Shown piece after piece: positions 21,786-28,759 of a DNA stretch of 35,413 nt (its first letter is position 1; the number at the start of each line of letters is the position of its first letter). Source of the DNA: JACQFK01 sp036383955. Its GTDB lineage: Bacteria > Planctomycetota > MHYJ01 > JACPRB01. The stretch lies in NCBI GenBank assembly GCA_036383955.1, contig DASVNH010000177.1, positions 1 through 35,413 on the forward strand. Reading direction: 5' to 3'. The notes under the pieces were generated by a model. It did not search any database. It saw only the letters and a list, made by a program, of their open reading frames with translations, and had not been told where the DNA came from. The translations under genes were made by a program, and so were the position numbers.

Positions 21786-23236
21786 AGGAAGAGATCCGGG
21801 ACCTCGTCGACGCCCAGCTCGAAGGCGAGCTCACGGCGGAACAGGCGGAGCGGCTCGACGCCCTCCTGCGCGACGATCCCGAGGCCCAGGATTTCTATCT
21901 CTCGCTCGTCGACCTGCACGCGAACCTCGCCTGGGCCCACCGCGGCCAGGCGCCCGCGCGAAAAAAGCGGCTCCGGCCCGTCCTGGCCGGCGCGGCGGCG
22001 CTCCTGCTCGCGGCGGCCGGCCTGCTCCTCGTCCTCCGGCCGGCCCCCGCCCGCGTCGTCCGCTCCGTCGACGCGGCGTGGGAAGGCCCCCACCGCCTGA
22101 CCTCCGGCGTGGCGGAGCTCAAGTTCCGCGGCGGCGCCACCGTGCTGCTCCAGGGGCCCGCGGAGCTGGAGGCGATGGACGTCGACCGCGCCGCGCTGCG
22201 CTCCGGCCGCGCGCTGGCGCGGGGCGCGTTCACTCTGGTGACGGCGGCCGGCGATGTCAGGACGTCGGGAGAAGTCGGCGTGCGCGTGGACGGCGGCGAC
22301 GTCTCGGTGCAGGTTTACGAGGGCGAGGCGACGTCCCGGGGCGAGCGGCTCGCGGCGGGCCAGGCGGCGCGACTCGGCGCGGGCGAGCTGGCGTTCTATC
22401 CCGACCGTTTCACGCGGGTGCTGCCGGACCCGAAGGATCCGGCCGGGCGCGGGAGCTTCCCCTACAACCGGCCGCGCTTCGACGAGCTGCACCTCGTGCC
22501 GGCGAAGAGCGAGCCGGCGATCGACGGCGACCTGTCGGACTGGGACCTGAGCGGCCGCTTCCGGAGCGCCTGCGACCCGCCGTACGAGACGTACGCGGTC
22601 GAGGGCGCCCTCATGTACGACGCGACGCATCTGTACGTGGGCGCGCATGTCGCGGATCCCTACGCAATGCGCAGCCGGGTTCCTCCGGACTTCAAGCGCG
22701 AGAGCTACGGCCAGGGCGGCAGCCTGGCGTTCCGCTTCCAGACCGACCGAGCCCGGCCGTGGCCGGCCCGCGGGTTCAACGCCGAGATGCGCAAGGGGCG
22801 CGCGCCGAACGCCGACGACCTGAACCCGAACCTGGTCTTCATGGTGCTCTGGCACTACGCCCCGGAGAAGACGCCCTGCCTGTACCTGCGCTACACGATG
22901 AACTTCCTGGACGCGAAGGTGAATCCTCCCGGGTACCGCGGGGCCTACCGGAAGGATCCCGACGGCCTGGGCTACACGGCCGAGTACGCGATCCCCTGGT
23001 CGCTCCTGAACGTGCGCGGCGAGCCGCCGCGCGGCGGCGACGTCCTGTCGGGCTCCTGGCTGGTCCACTGGAGCGGCGAGGACGGCTGGACCTGGAAGGG
23101 GCAGCTCATCGACGGCGTGAACCCCGACGAGACCGGCTGGAACTTCATGAACGCCGGCACCTGGGGCCGCGCGGTCTACCACCCCCGCGGCGATCTCCCG
23201 CCCGGCACCGTCCGCCCCCGCCTCGCGGGGAACTGA
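21782..23236 (+). CDS. FecR-like transmembrane regulator with CBM9/DOMON-like domain
   Basis: The protein has 484 residues and a GTG start overlapping the sigma gene. The N-terminal cytoplasmic segment (1-60: IRDLVDAQLEGELTAEQAERLDALL, DDPEAQDFYLSLVDLHANLAW) resembles anti-sigma helices. One membrane helix is at about 66-86. The FecR-like beta-helical part is about 90-215 (FRGGATVLLQGPAELE, GDVRTSGEVGVRVDGGDVSVQVYEGEA). The C-terminal domain (about 230-470) looks like a CBM9/DOMON carbohydrate-binding fold (SEPAIDGDLSDWDLSGRF, MYDATHLYVGAHVADP, YTAEYAIPWSLLNV). Inference: binding of an extracellular ligand through the last domain controls release of the coupled sigma factor. Confidence 0.82.
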   Translation: MKEEIRDLVDAQLEGELTAEQAERLDALLRDDPEAQDFYLSLVDLHANLAWAHRGQAPARKKRLRPVLAGAAALLLAAAGLLLVLRPAPARVVRSVDAAWEGPHRLTSGVAELKFRGGATVLLQGPAELEAMDVDRAALRSGRALARGAFTLVTAAGDVRTSGEVGVRVDGGDVSVQVYEGEATSRGERLAAGQAARLGAGELAFYPDRFTRVLPDPKDPAGRGSFPYNRPRFDELHLVPAKSEPAIDGDLSDWDLSGRFRSACDPPYETYAVEGALMYDATHLYVGAHVADPYAMRSRVPPDFKRESYGQGGSLAFRFQTDRARPWPARGFNAEMRKGRAPNADDLNPNLVFMVLWHYAPEKTPCLYLRYTMNFLDAKVNPPGYRGAYRKDPDGLGYTAEYAIPWSLLNVRGEPPRGGDVLSGSWLVHWSGEDGWTWKGQLIDGVNPDETGWNFMNAGTWGRAVYHPRGDLPPGTVRPRLAGN

Positions 23237-23280
23237 CGCCTCCGCCGAATTCCTGAAAGGCCCGGGCCGCCGGCGCGATT

Positions 23281-23299
23281 GCCCTCCCGAAAGGAGGGC
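23281..23299 (+). promoter_or_regulatory. Hairpin enclosing the SD of the gene at 23307
   Basis: GCCCTCC (23281-23287) pairs perfectly with GGAGGGC (23293-23299) over the loop CGAAA. The SD AGGAGGG is in the second arm, 9 bases before the ATG. No U-tract follows. Confidence 0.6.
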
Positions 23300-23306
23300 A
23301 CGCGGT

Positions 23307-23522
23307 ATGGCGGGCAACATCATCGGCGGCATCTGCATGACCCTGGGCGGCGCCTTCATGGCGGGGATCATCACCTACTGGGCGAAGAAGGTGGCCGACA
23401 CGTACGGCCCGGAGGCGTGGAAGTCCGCGAAAGTCATCGCCTTCCTCGTGCTCTTCTGGCTCGGCGGGCTGGGCATGGTCGGCGGGGGGATTTACTTCTT
23501 CGCCAAGGCGGCGGGGGCCTGA
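23307..23522 (+). CDS. Small membrane protein, two helices (A)
   Basis: The protein has 71 residues. Helices are at about 3-25 (IIGGICMTLGGAFMAGIITYW) and about 44-68 (AFLVLFWLGGLGMVGGGIYFF), joined by a charged loop AKKVADTYGPEAWKSAK. It resembles the next gene's product in length and layout, which suggests an old duplication. No family is recognised. Its SD is locked in a hairpin. Confidence 0.65.
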   Translation: MAGNIIGGICMTLGGAFMAGIITYWAKKVADTYGPEAWKSAKVIAFLVLFWLGGLGMVGGGIYFFAKAAGA

Positions 23523-23528
23523 CGTCCC

Positions 23529-23732
23529 ATGGCCCGCCCGCTCGGCGGCCTCCTCCTGATCCTCGGCGCGTTCATCCTGGCGGGAGGCCTCCCGCTGTGG
23601 CTCAACGAAGTGGCCGAGACGTTCGGCGATGACGCCCTGCTCTCGCGCCACACGCTGCTGCTGCTCGCGCTAATCGGCCTGGGCGGCCTGAGCCTGGCGG
23701 GCGCCGGCGTGTGCCTGCTGGCGTTCGCCTAG
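23529..23732 (+). CDS. Small membrane protein, two helices (B)
   Basis: The protein has 67 residues. Helices are at about 4-24 (LGGLLLILGAFILAGGLPLW) and 43-66, with the loop LNEVAETFGDDALLSRH. It has the same plan as the product of 23307 and lies 6 bases after it, in the same transcript. No good SD is visible, so translation probably depends on the upstream gene. Its last 63 bases overlap the 3' end of the MauE-like gene on the other strand. Confidence 0.55.
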   Translation: MARPLGGLLLILGAFILAGGLPLWLNEVAETFGDDALLSRHTLLLLALIGLGGLSLAGAGVCLLAFA

Positions 23733-24104
23733 GGCCAGGAGCGCCAGCAGCAGGACGTTGCGGGCCAGCCCGACGTCCAGCCGGGAGAAGAAGCCGCCTT
23801 CGACGCCGAAGCAGCCGCAGGAGGAGCCGCCCCGGATCGCCGCGACGGCCAGGGCGGCGGTGAACGCGATCAGCAGGGCCGCGACGATGCCCTTCCCCGC
23901 CGCGCGCCAGGGCGGGCGCGCCAGGATCGCGGCCGCCGCGACGACCTCCACCCACGGCAGCAGGATGGCCGCCGGCCCGATCAGCGCGTGCGGCAGGATC
24001 CGCAGCCGGGCGATCGCGAACGCGAAGCCCGCCGGATCCCAGATCTTCAGCAGGCCCGCGGCCAGGAAGACGGCCGCGACGGCGGGGCTAGCGAGGCGCG
24101 CCAT
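23670..24104 (-). CDS. MauE/DoxX-like membrane protein
   Basis: The protein has 144 residues with four membrane helices and the sequence GGSSCGCFG at about 91-99, a hallmark of MauE-like proteins. Early KIWDPAGFAFAIARLRILP and LPWVEVVAAAAIL also fit. MauE-type proteins support disulfide formation or maturation of exported redox proteins. It overlaps the upstream rhodanese gene by 17 bases, so the two are coupled; a joint role in sulfur or thiol redox chemistry at the membrane is inferred. The last 20 or so residues (GERQQAHAG...) are hydrophilic and lie over the convergent gene's end. Confidence 0.78.
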   Translation of the reverse strand: MARLASPAVAAVFLAAGLLKIWDPAGFAFAIARLRILPHALIGPAAILLPWVEVVAAAAILARPPWRAAGKGIVAALLIAFTAALAVAAIRGGSSCGCFGVEGGFFSRLDVGLARNVLLLALLALGERQQAHAGARQAQAAQAD

Positions 24105-24561
24105 CGGCGTTCCACCAGACTTCGTAGCCGTCCACGAAGAGCGCCACGTCCCGGGCGCCCCGCCCCTTCAGCCAGCGGCCGAGCAGCAGGGAGCTCTCGC
24201 ACCAGACGTTCGCGCAGTACACCACCACGGGCCGGTCCGCCGACGGCAGCGGAGGAAGTCGGTTCTCCTCGACCTCCTTCCAGGGCACGGACAGCGCCCC
24301 GGGCAGCTCGCCGTTCTCGAACTCGTCGCGCGGGCGGGAGTCGACGAACACGGTCCGGCCGTCCTTCAGCAGGCGGCGGACGTCGTCGAGATCGACGGGG
24401 ACGAGGCCGGCGGCGACGGCCCGGGCGCGCAGCTCCGGGCCGAGGGGGCGCGTCCAGGACAGGCCGCCCGGGCGGACGGCGTTGGAGGCGGTCGCCACCG
24501 CGGCGGCGGCGCCCAGGAGGAGGAGGACGCGGCGGAACACGCGGGCATGATAGCGCACCAT
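24088..24561 (-). CDS. Membrane-anchored rhodanese-domain protein
   Basis: The protein has 157 residues from the ATG at 24561 (a GTG is at 24558). A basic start and hydrophobic stretch (about 8-26) form a signal anchor. The rhodanese domain (about 52-153) shows VFVDSRPRDEFENGELPGALSVPW and the active-site Cys116 in VVYCANVWCESS, a second Cys being at 121. It would carry persulfide sulfur outside the cytoplasm. It is translated together with the MauE-like protein. The start codon lies within the left half of an inverted repeat shared with the divergent gene; no SD is present. Confidence 0.82.
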   Translation of the reverse strand: MVRYHARVFRRVLLLLGAAAAVATASNAVRPGGLSWTRPLGPELRARAVAAGLVPVDLDDVRRLLKDGRTVFVDSRPRDEFENGELPGALSVPWKEVEENRLPPLPSADRPVVVYCANVWCESSLLLGRWLKGRGARDVALFVDGYEVWWNADGAPR

Positions 24562-24584
24562 AAATTGGACAGTACGATTTATGG
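24558..24584. promoter_or_regulatory. Inverted repeat CCATAAAT-N11-ATTTATGG between divergent genes
   Basis: Perfect 8-base arms (24558-24565 and 24577-24584) flank 11 bases. The left arm contains the rhodanese gene's start codon. Its symmetry and AT-richness in GC-rich DNA suggest an operator for a dimeric regulator. Confidence 0.45.
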
Positions 24585-24631
24585 TTTTTCGGGAACTTGA
24601 TTCGCGCCCGGGTTTATCCCAGGATGGGGGG

Positions 24632-25051
24632 ATGCAGGAGCTCTCCGGCGGCTTCGTCCGTCCCCTGCTGGACAAGATCGCCGACCGCATGCGCACGGTG
24701 CACAAGCTGCTCATCGACGAGGGCAAGCGCGCGTACGAGCGCGAGCGGGGCCAGATCAAGGGCCCCTACGCCCTCTTCGCCCTGGTGGCCCAGGACCCCT
24801 TCTTCGCCTGGCTCCAGCCGATGACGCGGCTGCTGGTGGAAATCGACGACCTGGGCGACCGCAAGGACAAGCCCTTGGGCCGGGAGGACCTGGAGTGGGT
24901 GCGGAAGCGCTTCGACGGCCTGCTCGCGGCGCGAACGGAGGCCTTCTCCATCCGCTACCACGACCTGCTCCACACCTCGCCGGACGTGGTGGCCGAGCAC
25001 GGGCGGCTGCAGGCCGCCCTGCGCGCGATCGGCCCCCGGCCGACGACTTAG
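24632..25051 (+). CDS. Conserved-looking protein of unknown function
   Basis: The protein has 139 residues from the ATG at 24632; an in-frame ATG at 24581 would add 17 poorly conserved residues. It is helical, soluble and without Cys: FVRPLLDKIADRMRTVHKLLIDEGKRAYE, then GPYALFALVAQDPFFAWLQPMTRLLVEIDDL, then RTEAFSIRYHDLLHTSPDVVAEHGRL. The DPFFAWL segment recalls small uncharacterised proteins of other bacteria, but I cannot name a family. It ends in a 4-base overlap with the convergent gene. Confidence 0.65.
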   Translation: MQELSGGFVRPLLDKIADRMRTVHKLLIDEGKRAYERERGQIKGPYALFALVAQDPFFAWLQPMTRLLVEIDDLGDRKDKPLGREDLEWVRKRFDGLLAARTEAFSIRYHDLLHTSPDVVAEHGRLQAALRAIGPRPTT

Positions 25052-25293
25052 CCGGTCATCTGCAGGTCGCTCAGCTCGACCCCGAGATTCCGGAGGTCGT
25101 CCTTGAGCTGGACCCAGACGCCGTGCAGAAAGCGGTTCGCCGACACCCGAGGCTGCCGCTTGAGGCTCAGCGCGAGCAGCTGGGTGGCGATGAGCGTGTA
25201 GGTGGACGCGACGTCCTCCCGCCCATCCTCCGCCTTGAGAATCCGGCGAAGGTGCTCCTGGGCGCGCTTCAACGACTGGTCCTGTCGCTTCAT
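25048..25293 (-). CDS. Small helical protein of unknown function
   Basis: The protein has 81 residues, is basic at the N-terminus and lacks Cys and membrane helices. Visible segments are LKRAQEHLRRILKAEDGREDVASTYTLIATQLLALSLKR and FLHGVWVQLKDDLRNLGVELSDLQ. No family is recognised. A strong SD (GGGGAGG) lies about 4 bases before the ATG; its bases can pair with a CCCTCCC at the stop of the YceI gene just upstream on the same strand. Confidence 0.6.
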   Translation of the reverse strand: MKRQDQSLKRAQEHLRRILKAEDGREDVASTYTLIATQLLALSLKRQPRVSANRFLHGVWVQLKDDLRNLGVELSDLQMTG

Positions 25294-25294
25294 G

Positions 25295-25375
25295 GGCCCT
25301 CCCCTTATGAATACGGACGTGAGGCCAATTTGATAGCTGCTGGAAGTACCTGAGGGTGAGACGGTTGGGAGGGCC
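25295..25375 (-). promoter_or_regulatory. Long-range pairing over the SD of the gene at 25293
   Basis: GGCCCTCCC (25295-25303) and GGGAGGGCC (25367-25375) are exact complements 63 bases apart. On the minus strand the first arm touches the YceI stop and the second contains the SD of the next gene. Confidence 0.4.
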
Positions 25376-25962
25376 TAATGTTTCAAAAATCTGCCCTGGA
25401 GGTCGAACGAGAGCACGATCTCGTCCGAGGCCTTGACCAGGCCGGCGGCGGCCGAGAGCCGCTCGAGGCCGTAATCGCCGTGTTTGATGCTGAATTGCCC
25501 GCGGGCGGTCAGGAGGCCGTCGCGCACCCGCACCACGGCCTGGATCGAGAGCGGCCGGGTGACTCCGTGCAGGGTCAGCTGGCCGTCGATCTGAACCTGG
25601 TACTTCTCCTCTCCCAGGGGCTTCGCCGAGACGGCCGTGCCCTGGAAGTCGATCCGCGGATGCTTCGTCGCCTCCAGGACCTTCGCGTGGACGTCCCGGT
25701 CGATCTGTTCCCGCTCCGCCTTGCTGAAGGCGTCCCCGATCTCGGCCGCGGAATCGGCCCGGATGCCGAGCCGGAGGGTCGCGCCTTCCAGCCTGCCCTC
25801 GGGCAGGTCGGCCTCCCCGGAGTAGTCGCGGAGAGCCACGGTGTGGGGGTGGCCGAAGGACGACAGAAGGCCGCCGGTCCCGACCTTCGCCGTGAAGCGG
25901 CCGACCGAGGCGTCGATGACGTAACGGTCGCCCGCCGCGACCAGGCACAACCACAGCAGCAT
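25375..25962 (-). CDS. YceI family lipocalin-like exported protein
   Basis: The protein has 195 residues. A short signal (MLLWLCLVAAG) is followed by the YceI beta-barrel: YVIDASVGRFTAKV, LSSFGHPHTVALRDYSGEA, VHAKVLEATKHPRIDFQGTAV, GQLTLHGVTRPLSIQAVV and FSIKHGDYGLERLS. YceI proteins bind isoprenoid-like lipids such as polyprenoid quinones in the periplasm. Both ends of the family are present and the length is normal. It is divergent from the ECF sigma gene at 26032 and followed by the gene at 25293. Confidence 0.9.
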   Translation of the reverse strand: MLLWLCLVAAGDRYVIDASVGRFTAKVGTGGLLSSFGHPHTVALRDYSGEADLPEGRLEGATLRLGIRADSAAEIGDAFSKAEREQIDRDVHAKVLEATKHPRIDFQGTAVSAKPLGEEKYQVQIDGQLTLHGVTRPLSIQAVVRVRDGLLTARGQFSIKHGDYGLERLSAAAGLVKASDEIVLSFDLQGRFLKH

Positions 25963-26031
25963 CCCTAAGGCGGATCCCTTCCGGCGTTTTCCATTGAACC
26001 AATTCCGCCCTGGGGTCAACCTTAAGTCCGG

Positions 26032-26556
26032 ATGGATGAGCTCGACCGCCTGTACGAGCGGGTTCTGGTGCTGCGATGCCAGGCCGGAGACGGGGCGGCC
26101 TTCGAGGAGCTGGTCGTCCGCTACGCGCCGCGCCTTCGCGCCTTCCTGAGCCGGATGCTCGACGATGCGGCCGAGGACGCGCTGCAGGAGGTCTGGCTCG
26201 ACGTCTTCCGGGGCGTCGGGAAGCTGCGGGACCTCGGCGCGTTCGCCACCTGGCTGTACCGCGTCGCCCGCGACCGGGCCTATCGCGCGCTCCGGCGCCG
26301 CGGGTTCAAGACCCTTCCCCTCGTGGAGGTGGAAGCTCCGGAGGACGTCGAGATCGACGGCGACCTCCTGAGCGCGTCGCTGGACCAGCTGCCCCCCGAG
26401 CAGCGGGAAGTCGTGCTGCTGCGTTTCATCGAGCGGATGCCGTACGAGCGGATCGCGGAGGCCGTCGGAGTCGGGATCGGGACGGTGCGTTCGCGCCTGC
26501 ATTACGCCAAGCGCGCCCTGCGGCGCGGAATGGAAAGGAGCCAAGACCATGAATGA
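26032..26556 (+). CDS. ECF-type RNA polymerase sigma factor
   Basis: The protein has 174 residues. Region 2 is FEELVVRYAPRLRAFLSRML, AEDALQEVWLDVFRGVGKLRD and FATWLYRVARDRAYRALRRRG. Region 4 is LPPEQREVVLLRFIERMPYERIAEAVGVGIGTVRSRLHYAKRAL. It is a normal-length ECF factor. The next gene overlaps it by 8 bases and encodes a two-helix membrane protein, probably its membrane partner. CCTTAAG lies just before the ATG and there is no SD. The divergent neighbour is the YceI gene, a possible target. Confidence 0.9.
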   Translation: MDELDRLYERVLVLRCQAGDGAAFEELVVRYAPRLRAFLSRMLDDAAEDALQEVWLDVFRGVGKLRDLGAFATWLYRVARDRAYRALRRRGFKTLPLVEVEAPEDVEIDGDLLSASLDQLPPEQREVVLLRFIERMPYERIAEAVGVGIGTVRSRLHYAKRALRRGMERSQDHE

Positions 26557-26959
26557 CGTCGAGATGGCCGCCGTCGTGCTGCGCCGGGACCAGCGCCGGG
26601 TGCGGGGCCTGGCCGGGCTGACGATCGGCCTCTGGCTGCTGGCCGCCCTGGTGATCCCGGGCTTCTACTTCCCCTTCCAGGCCTTCATCGAGCCCAAGGT
26701 GGCCATGCTGGAGCAGCACGTGAAGGAGAAGGCTCCGGGCATCGACGCGCATTTCGTGGCGGCGCACATCGTGCTGATGACCCGCGGAGGGGCCATCGCG
26801 GTCGTCGGCTTCCTGACCGTCTTCACCGTGACCTCGCTGCTCGCGGCGATCAGCACGGTCTGGCTGGTCCTCACCGTGCGCCGGATCACGCTGCGCCAGG
26901 TCCAGGAGGGCCTGGCGGAGATCTCGCGGCAGCTCAAGGGCCTGAACCGTCCGGCCTAG
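26549..26959 (+). CDS. Two-helix membrane protein, possible anti-sigma partner
   Basis: The protein has 136 residues. A basic N-terminus (LRRDQRRVRG) precedes helix 1 (about 21-44), a loop of about 40 residues containing KVAMLEQHVKEKAPGIDAHF, helix 2 (about 80-108) and a basic C-terminal amphipathic tail (VRRITLRQVQEGLAEISRQLK). It has no zinc-binding HxxxCxxC motif. SD AAAGGAG is inside the sigma gene. Overlap with the ECF gene suggests it regulates that factor from the membrane; this rests only on position. Confidence 0.65.
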   Translation: MNDVEMAAVVLRRDQRRVRGLAGLTIGLWLLAALVIPGFYFPFQAFIEPKVAMLEQHVKEKAPGIDAHFVAAHIVLMTRGGAIAVVGFLTVFTVTSLLAAISTVWLVLTVRRITLRQVQEGLAEISRQLKGLNRPA

Positions 26960-27246
26960 AGGAAGGACCAGAGAATCGCGAAGACGCTCAAGGCGAGGCC
27001 CGGCAGCGGGAGGCCGAACCGCTCGCCGGCGCTCCTCCCAAAGATCAACGCAAGGATCGCGCCCGCGCCGCCCGCGACGGCCAAGGCAAGCGAGCCCACG
27101 AAGAAGGCGATCCGAAAGCCGGTACCGTTGATGCCCAGATCGGCGCCGAGGTCGGCCATCGCGACCTCGCGGGCGAGACCGCTGAGAAGCGCGAGCAGGC
27201 CGAGGACCACGGACGTGATCCCGAAGGTCCGGGCGTAAGTCTCCAT
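26956..27246 (-). CDS. Small membrane protein, three helices
   Basis: The protein has 96 residues from the ATG at 27246, with SD GGGGAG close upstream. It has helices at about 8-28, 47-68 and 77-95, with a Gly/Ala-rich middle (FFVGSLALAVAGGAGAILALIFGRS). No family is recognised. It follows the DUF1501 gene at 27311 on the minus strand after a repeat tract and may share its transcript. Its stop overlaps that of the convergent gene by 4 bases. Confidence 0.6.
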   Translation of the reverse strand: METYARTFGITSVVLGLLALLSGLAREVAMADLGADLGINGTGFRIAFFVGSLALAVAGGAGAILALIFGRSAGERFGLPLPGLALSVFAILWSFL

Positions 27247-27313
27247 CACTCCCCGTCCCCGATTCCCGCTTCCGGCTTCCCGCCCGTTCCGGTTCCGGTT
27301 CCCGTTCCGGTTA
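27247..27313 (-). repeat. Degenerate GGAACC/GGGAAG repeat tract
   Basis: On the minus strand, from the DUF1501 stop (TAA, 27313-27311) to just before the next ATG, the sequence is degenerate 6-8-base units: ACCGGAAC, GGGAACC, GGAACC, CGGGAAG, CGGGAAT, CGGGGAC. It has no complementary second arm and no CCGAGG core, unlike elements 1-3, but shares their habit of starting at a stop codon. Confidence 0.6.
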
Positions 27314-28759
27314 CGCGAGCCAGGGCTCGACGACCTTGCCCGCCACGTCGGTCAGGCGGAAGTCGCGGCCCTGGAAGCGGTAGGTCAGCTTCTCGTGGTC
27401 GAAGCCGAAGAGCCGCAGCAGCGTCGCGTGCAGGTCGTTGATGTGGACGGGGTCCTTCTCGATGCCCCAGCCGATCTCGTCGGTGCGGCCGTAGACCTGG
27501 CCGCCCTTGATGCCGCCGCCCGCCATCCAGACCGAAAACGCGAAGGGATGGTGGTCGCGGCCCGAGACTTCCTTGTAGCCCGGCCGGTTCTCGCCGAGCG
27601 GCGTGCGGCCGAACTCGGCCAGCCAGATCACCAGCGTCTCGTCGAGCAGCCCGCGCTGCTTCAGGTCCTTGATCAGCGCCGCCGCCGGCTGGTCCGCCAT
27701 CCCCGCGTTGAACGTCAGCTCGTTGTCGAGGTTCGAGTGGTGGTCCCACGACGCGTGCACCAGGTTCACGAAGCGCACGCCCCGCTCGATCAGCCGCCGC
27801 GCCAGCAGGCAGTTCCGCGCGAAGGTCTTGTACTGGTTCGGCCCCCCCGTCCGGTCGCCCTTCAGCGGCGGATCGGGGCGGTCGACGCCGTACATCTCCC
27901 GGATGTGCTTGGGCTCGTTCGAGAGGTCCATCAGCTCCGGCGCCGCCGACTGCATCCGGAACGCGAGCTCGTAGTTCGCGATCCGGCTCTGGATCTCGGG
28001 GTCCCGCGTCGCCGCGTAGCGCTCCCGGTTCAGGTCGCCCAGGGTGTCGAGCGTCCGCCGCTGGAGGTCGTCCGACGTCCCCGGCGGATTCGAGAGGTCG
28101 AGCACCGGGTCGCCCTGGTTGCGGAAGAGCACGCCGGAGTACGTCGACGGCAGGAAGCCGCTCTGCCAGATCGTGGCGCCGGCGCTGTTGCCGCGGCCGG
28201 ACGTCAGGACCACGTAGCCCGGCAGGTTCTTCGACTCGCTGCCCAGGCCGTAGGTCAGCCACGAGCCCATGCAGGGCAGGCCGAAGATGGGCCGGCCGCA
28301 CTGCATCATCAGCTGGCCGGGATGGTGGTTGAACTGGTCCGTGTGCATGGAGCGCACGAGCAGGAGGTCGTCGGCGACCGTCCCCATGTGCGGCAGGAGG
28401 TCGGACAGCTCCATCCCGCACCGGCCGTGCTTCTGAAACGTCCGCTTCGACCCCATGAGCCGCACGGTTTCCTTCTGGATGAAGGCGAAGCGCACGTTCT
28501 TGAGCATCGACTCCGGGAGCGGCTGGCCGTGCAGGCCGTTGAGCTTGGGCTTCGGATCGAAGAGGTCGAGGTGGCTCGGCGCGCCCTCGAGGAAGAAGCA
28601 GATCGCCCGCTTGGCTTTCGGCGCGAAGTGCGAGACCCGCGGCTTCATCGGATCCTGCGCGACGAGGCCGTCCTGCCGCAGCAGCGACGCCAGCGCCAGC
28701 GTGCCCAGCCCGCTCGCCGAGCTCGCCAGATACTCCCGCCGTGTCGGATTCATTCTCAT
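27311..28759 (-). CDS. DUF1501 protein coupled to DUF1549/DUF1553 gene
   Basis: The protein has 482 residues. A Tat-like signal PTRREYLASSASGLG begins it. Family motifs are AICFFLEGAPSHLDLFDPKPKLN, LLPHMGTVADDLLLVRSMHTDQFNH, LLARRLIERGVRFVNLVHASWDHH, LVIWLAEFGRTPLGE and GRDHHPFAFSVWMAGGGIKGG. Extracytoplasmic; reaction unknown, fold related to alkaline phosphatase/sulfatase. The start overlaps the upstream stop by 4 bases (ATGA). The coupled pair DUF1549/DUF1553 and DUF1501 is one of the commonest gene pairs of Planctomycetota, so both products probably act together on one extracellular substrate. Confidence 0.93.
   Translation of the reverse strand: MRMNPTRREYLASSASGLGTLALASLLRQDGLVAQDPMKPRVSHFAPKAKRAICFFLEGAPSHLDLFDPKPKLNGLHGQPLPESMLKNVRFAFIQKETVRLMGSKRTFQKHGRCGMELSDLLPHMGTVADDLLLVRSMHTDQFNHHPGQLMMQCGRPIFGLPCMGSWLTYGLGSESKNLPGYVVLTSGRGNSAGATIWQSGFLPSTYSGVLFRNQGDPVLDLSNPPGTSDDLQRRTLDTLGDLNRERYAATRDPEIQSRIANYELAFRMQSAAPELMDLSNEPKHIREMYGVDRPDPPLKGDRTGGPNQYKTFARNCLLARRLIERGVRFVNLVHASWDHHSNLDNELTFNAGMADQPAAALIKDLKQRGLLDETLVIWLAEFGRTPLGENRPGYKEVSGRDHHPFAFSVWMAGGGIKGGQVYGRTDEIGWGIEKDPVHINDLHATLLRLFGFDHEKLTYRFQGRDFRLTDVAGKVVEPWLA

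Noticed and set aside
24581..24631. N-terminal extension of the gene at 24632 to the ATG at 24581
   Set aside because: The added 17 residues look like translated promoter DNA and the ATG lies in the operator-like inverted repeat.
27247..27313. Possible CRISPR array in the GGAACC tract
   Set aside because: Units are 6-8 bases and contiguous, with no spacers and no cas genes.
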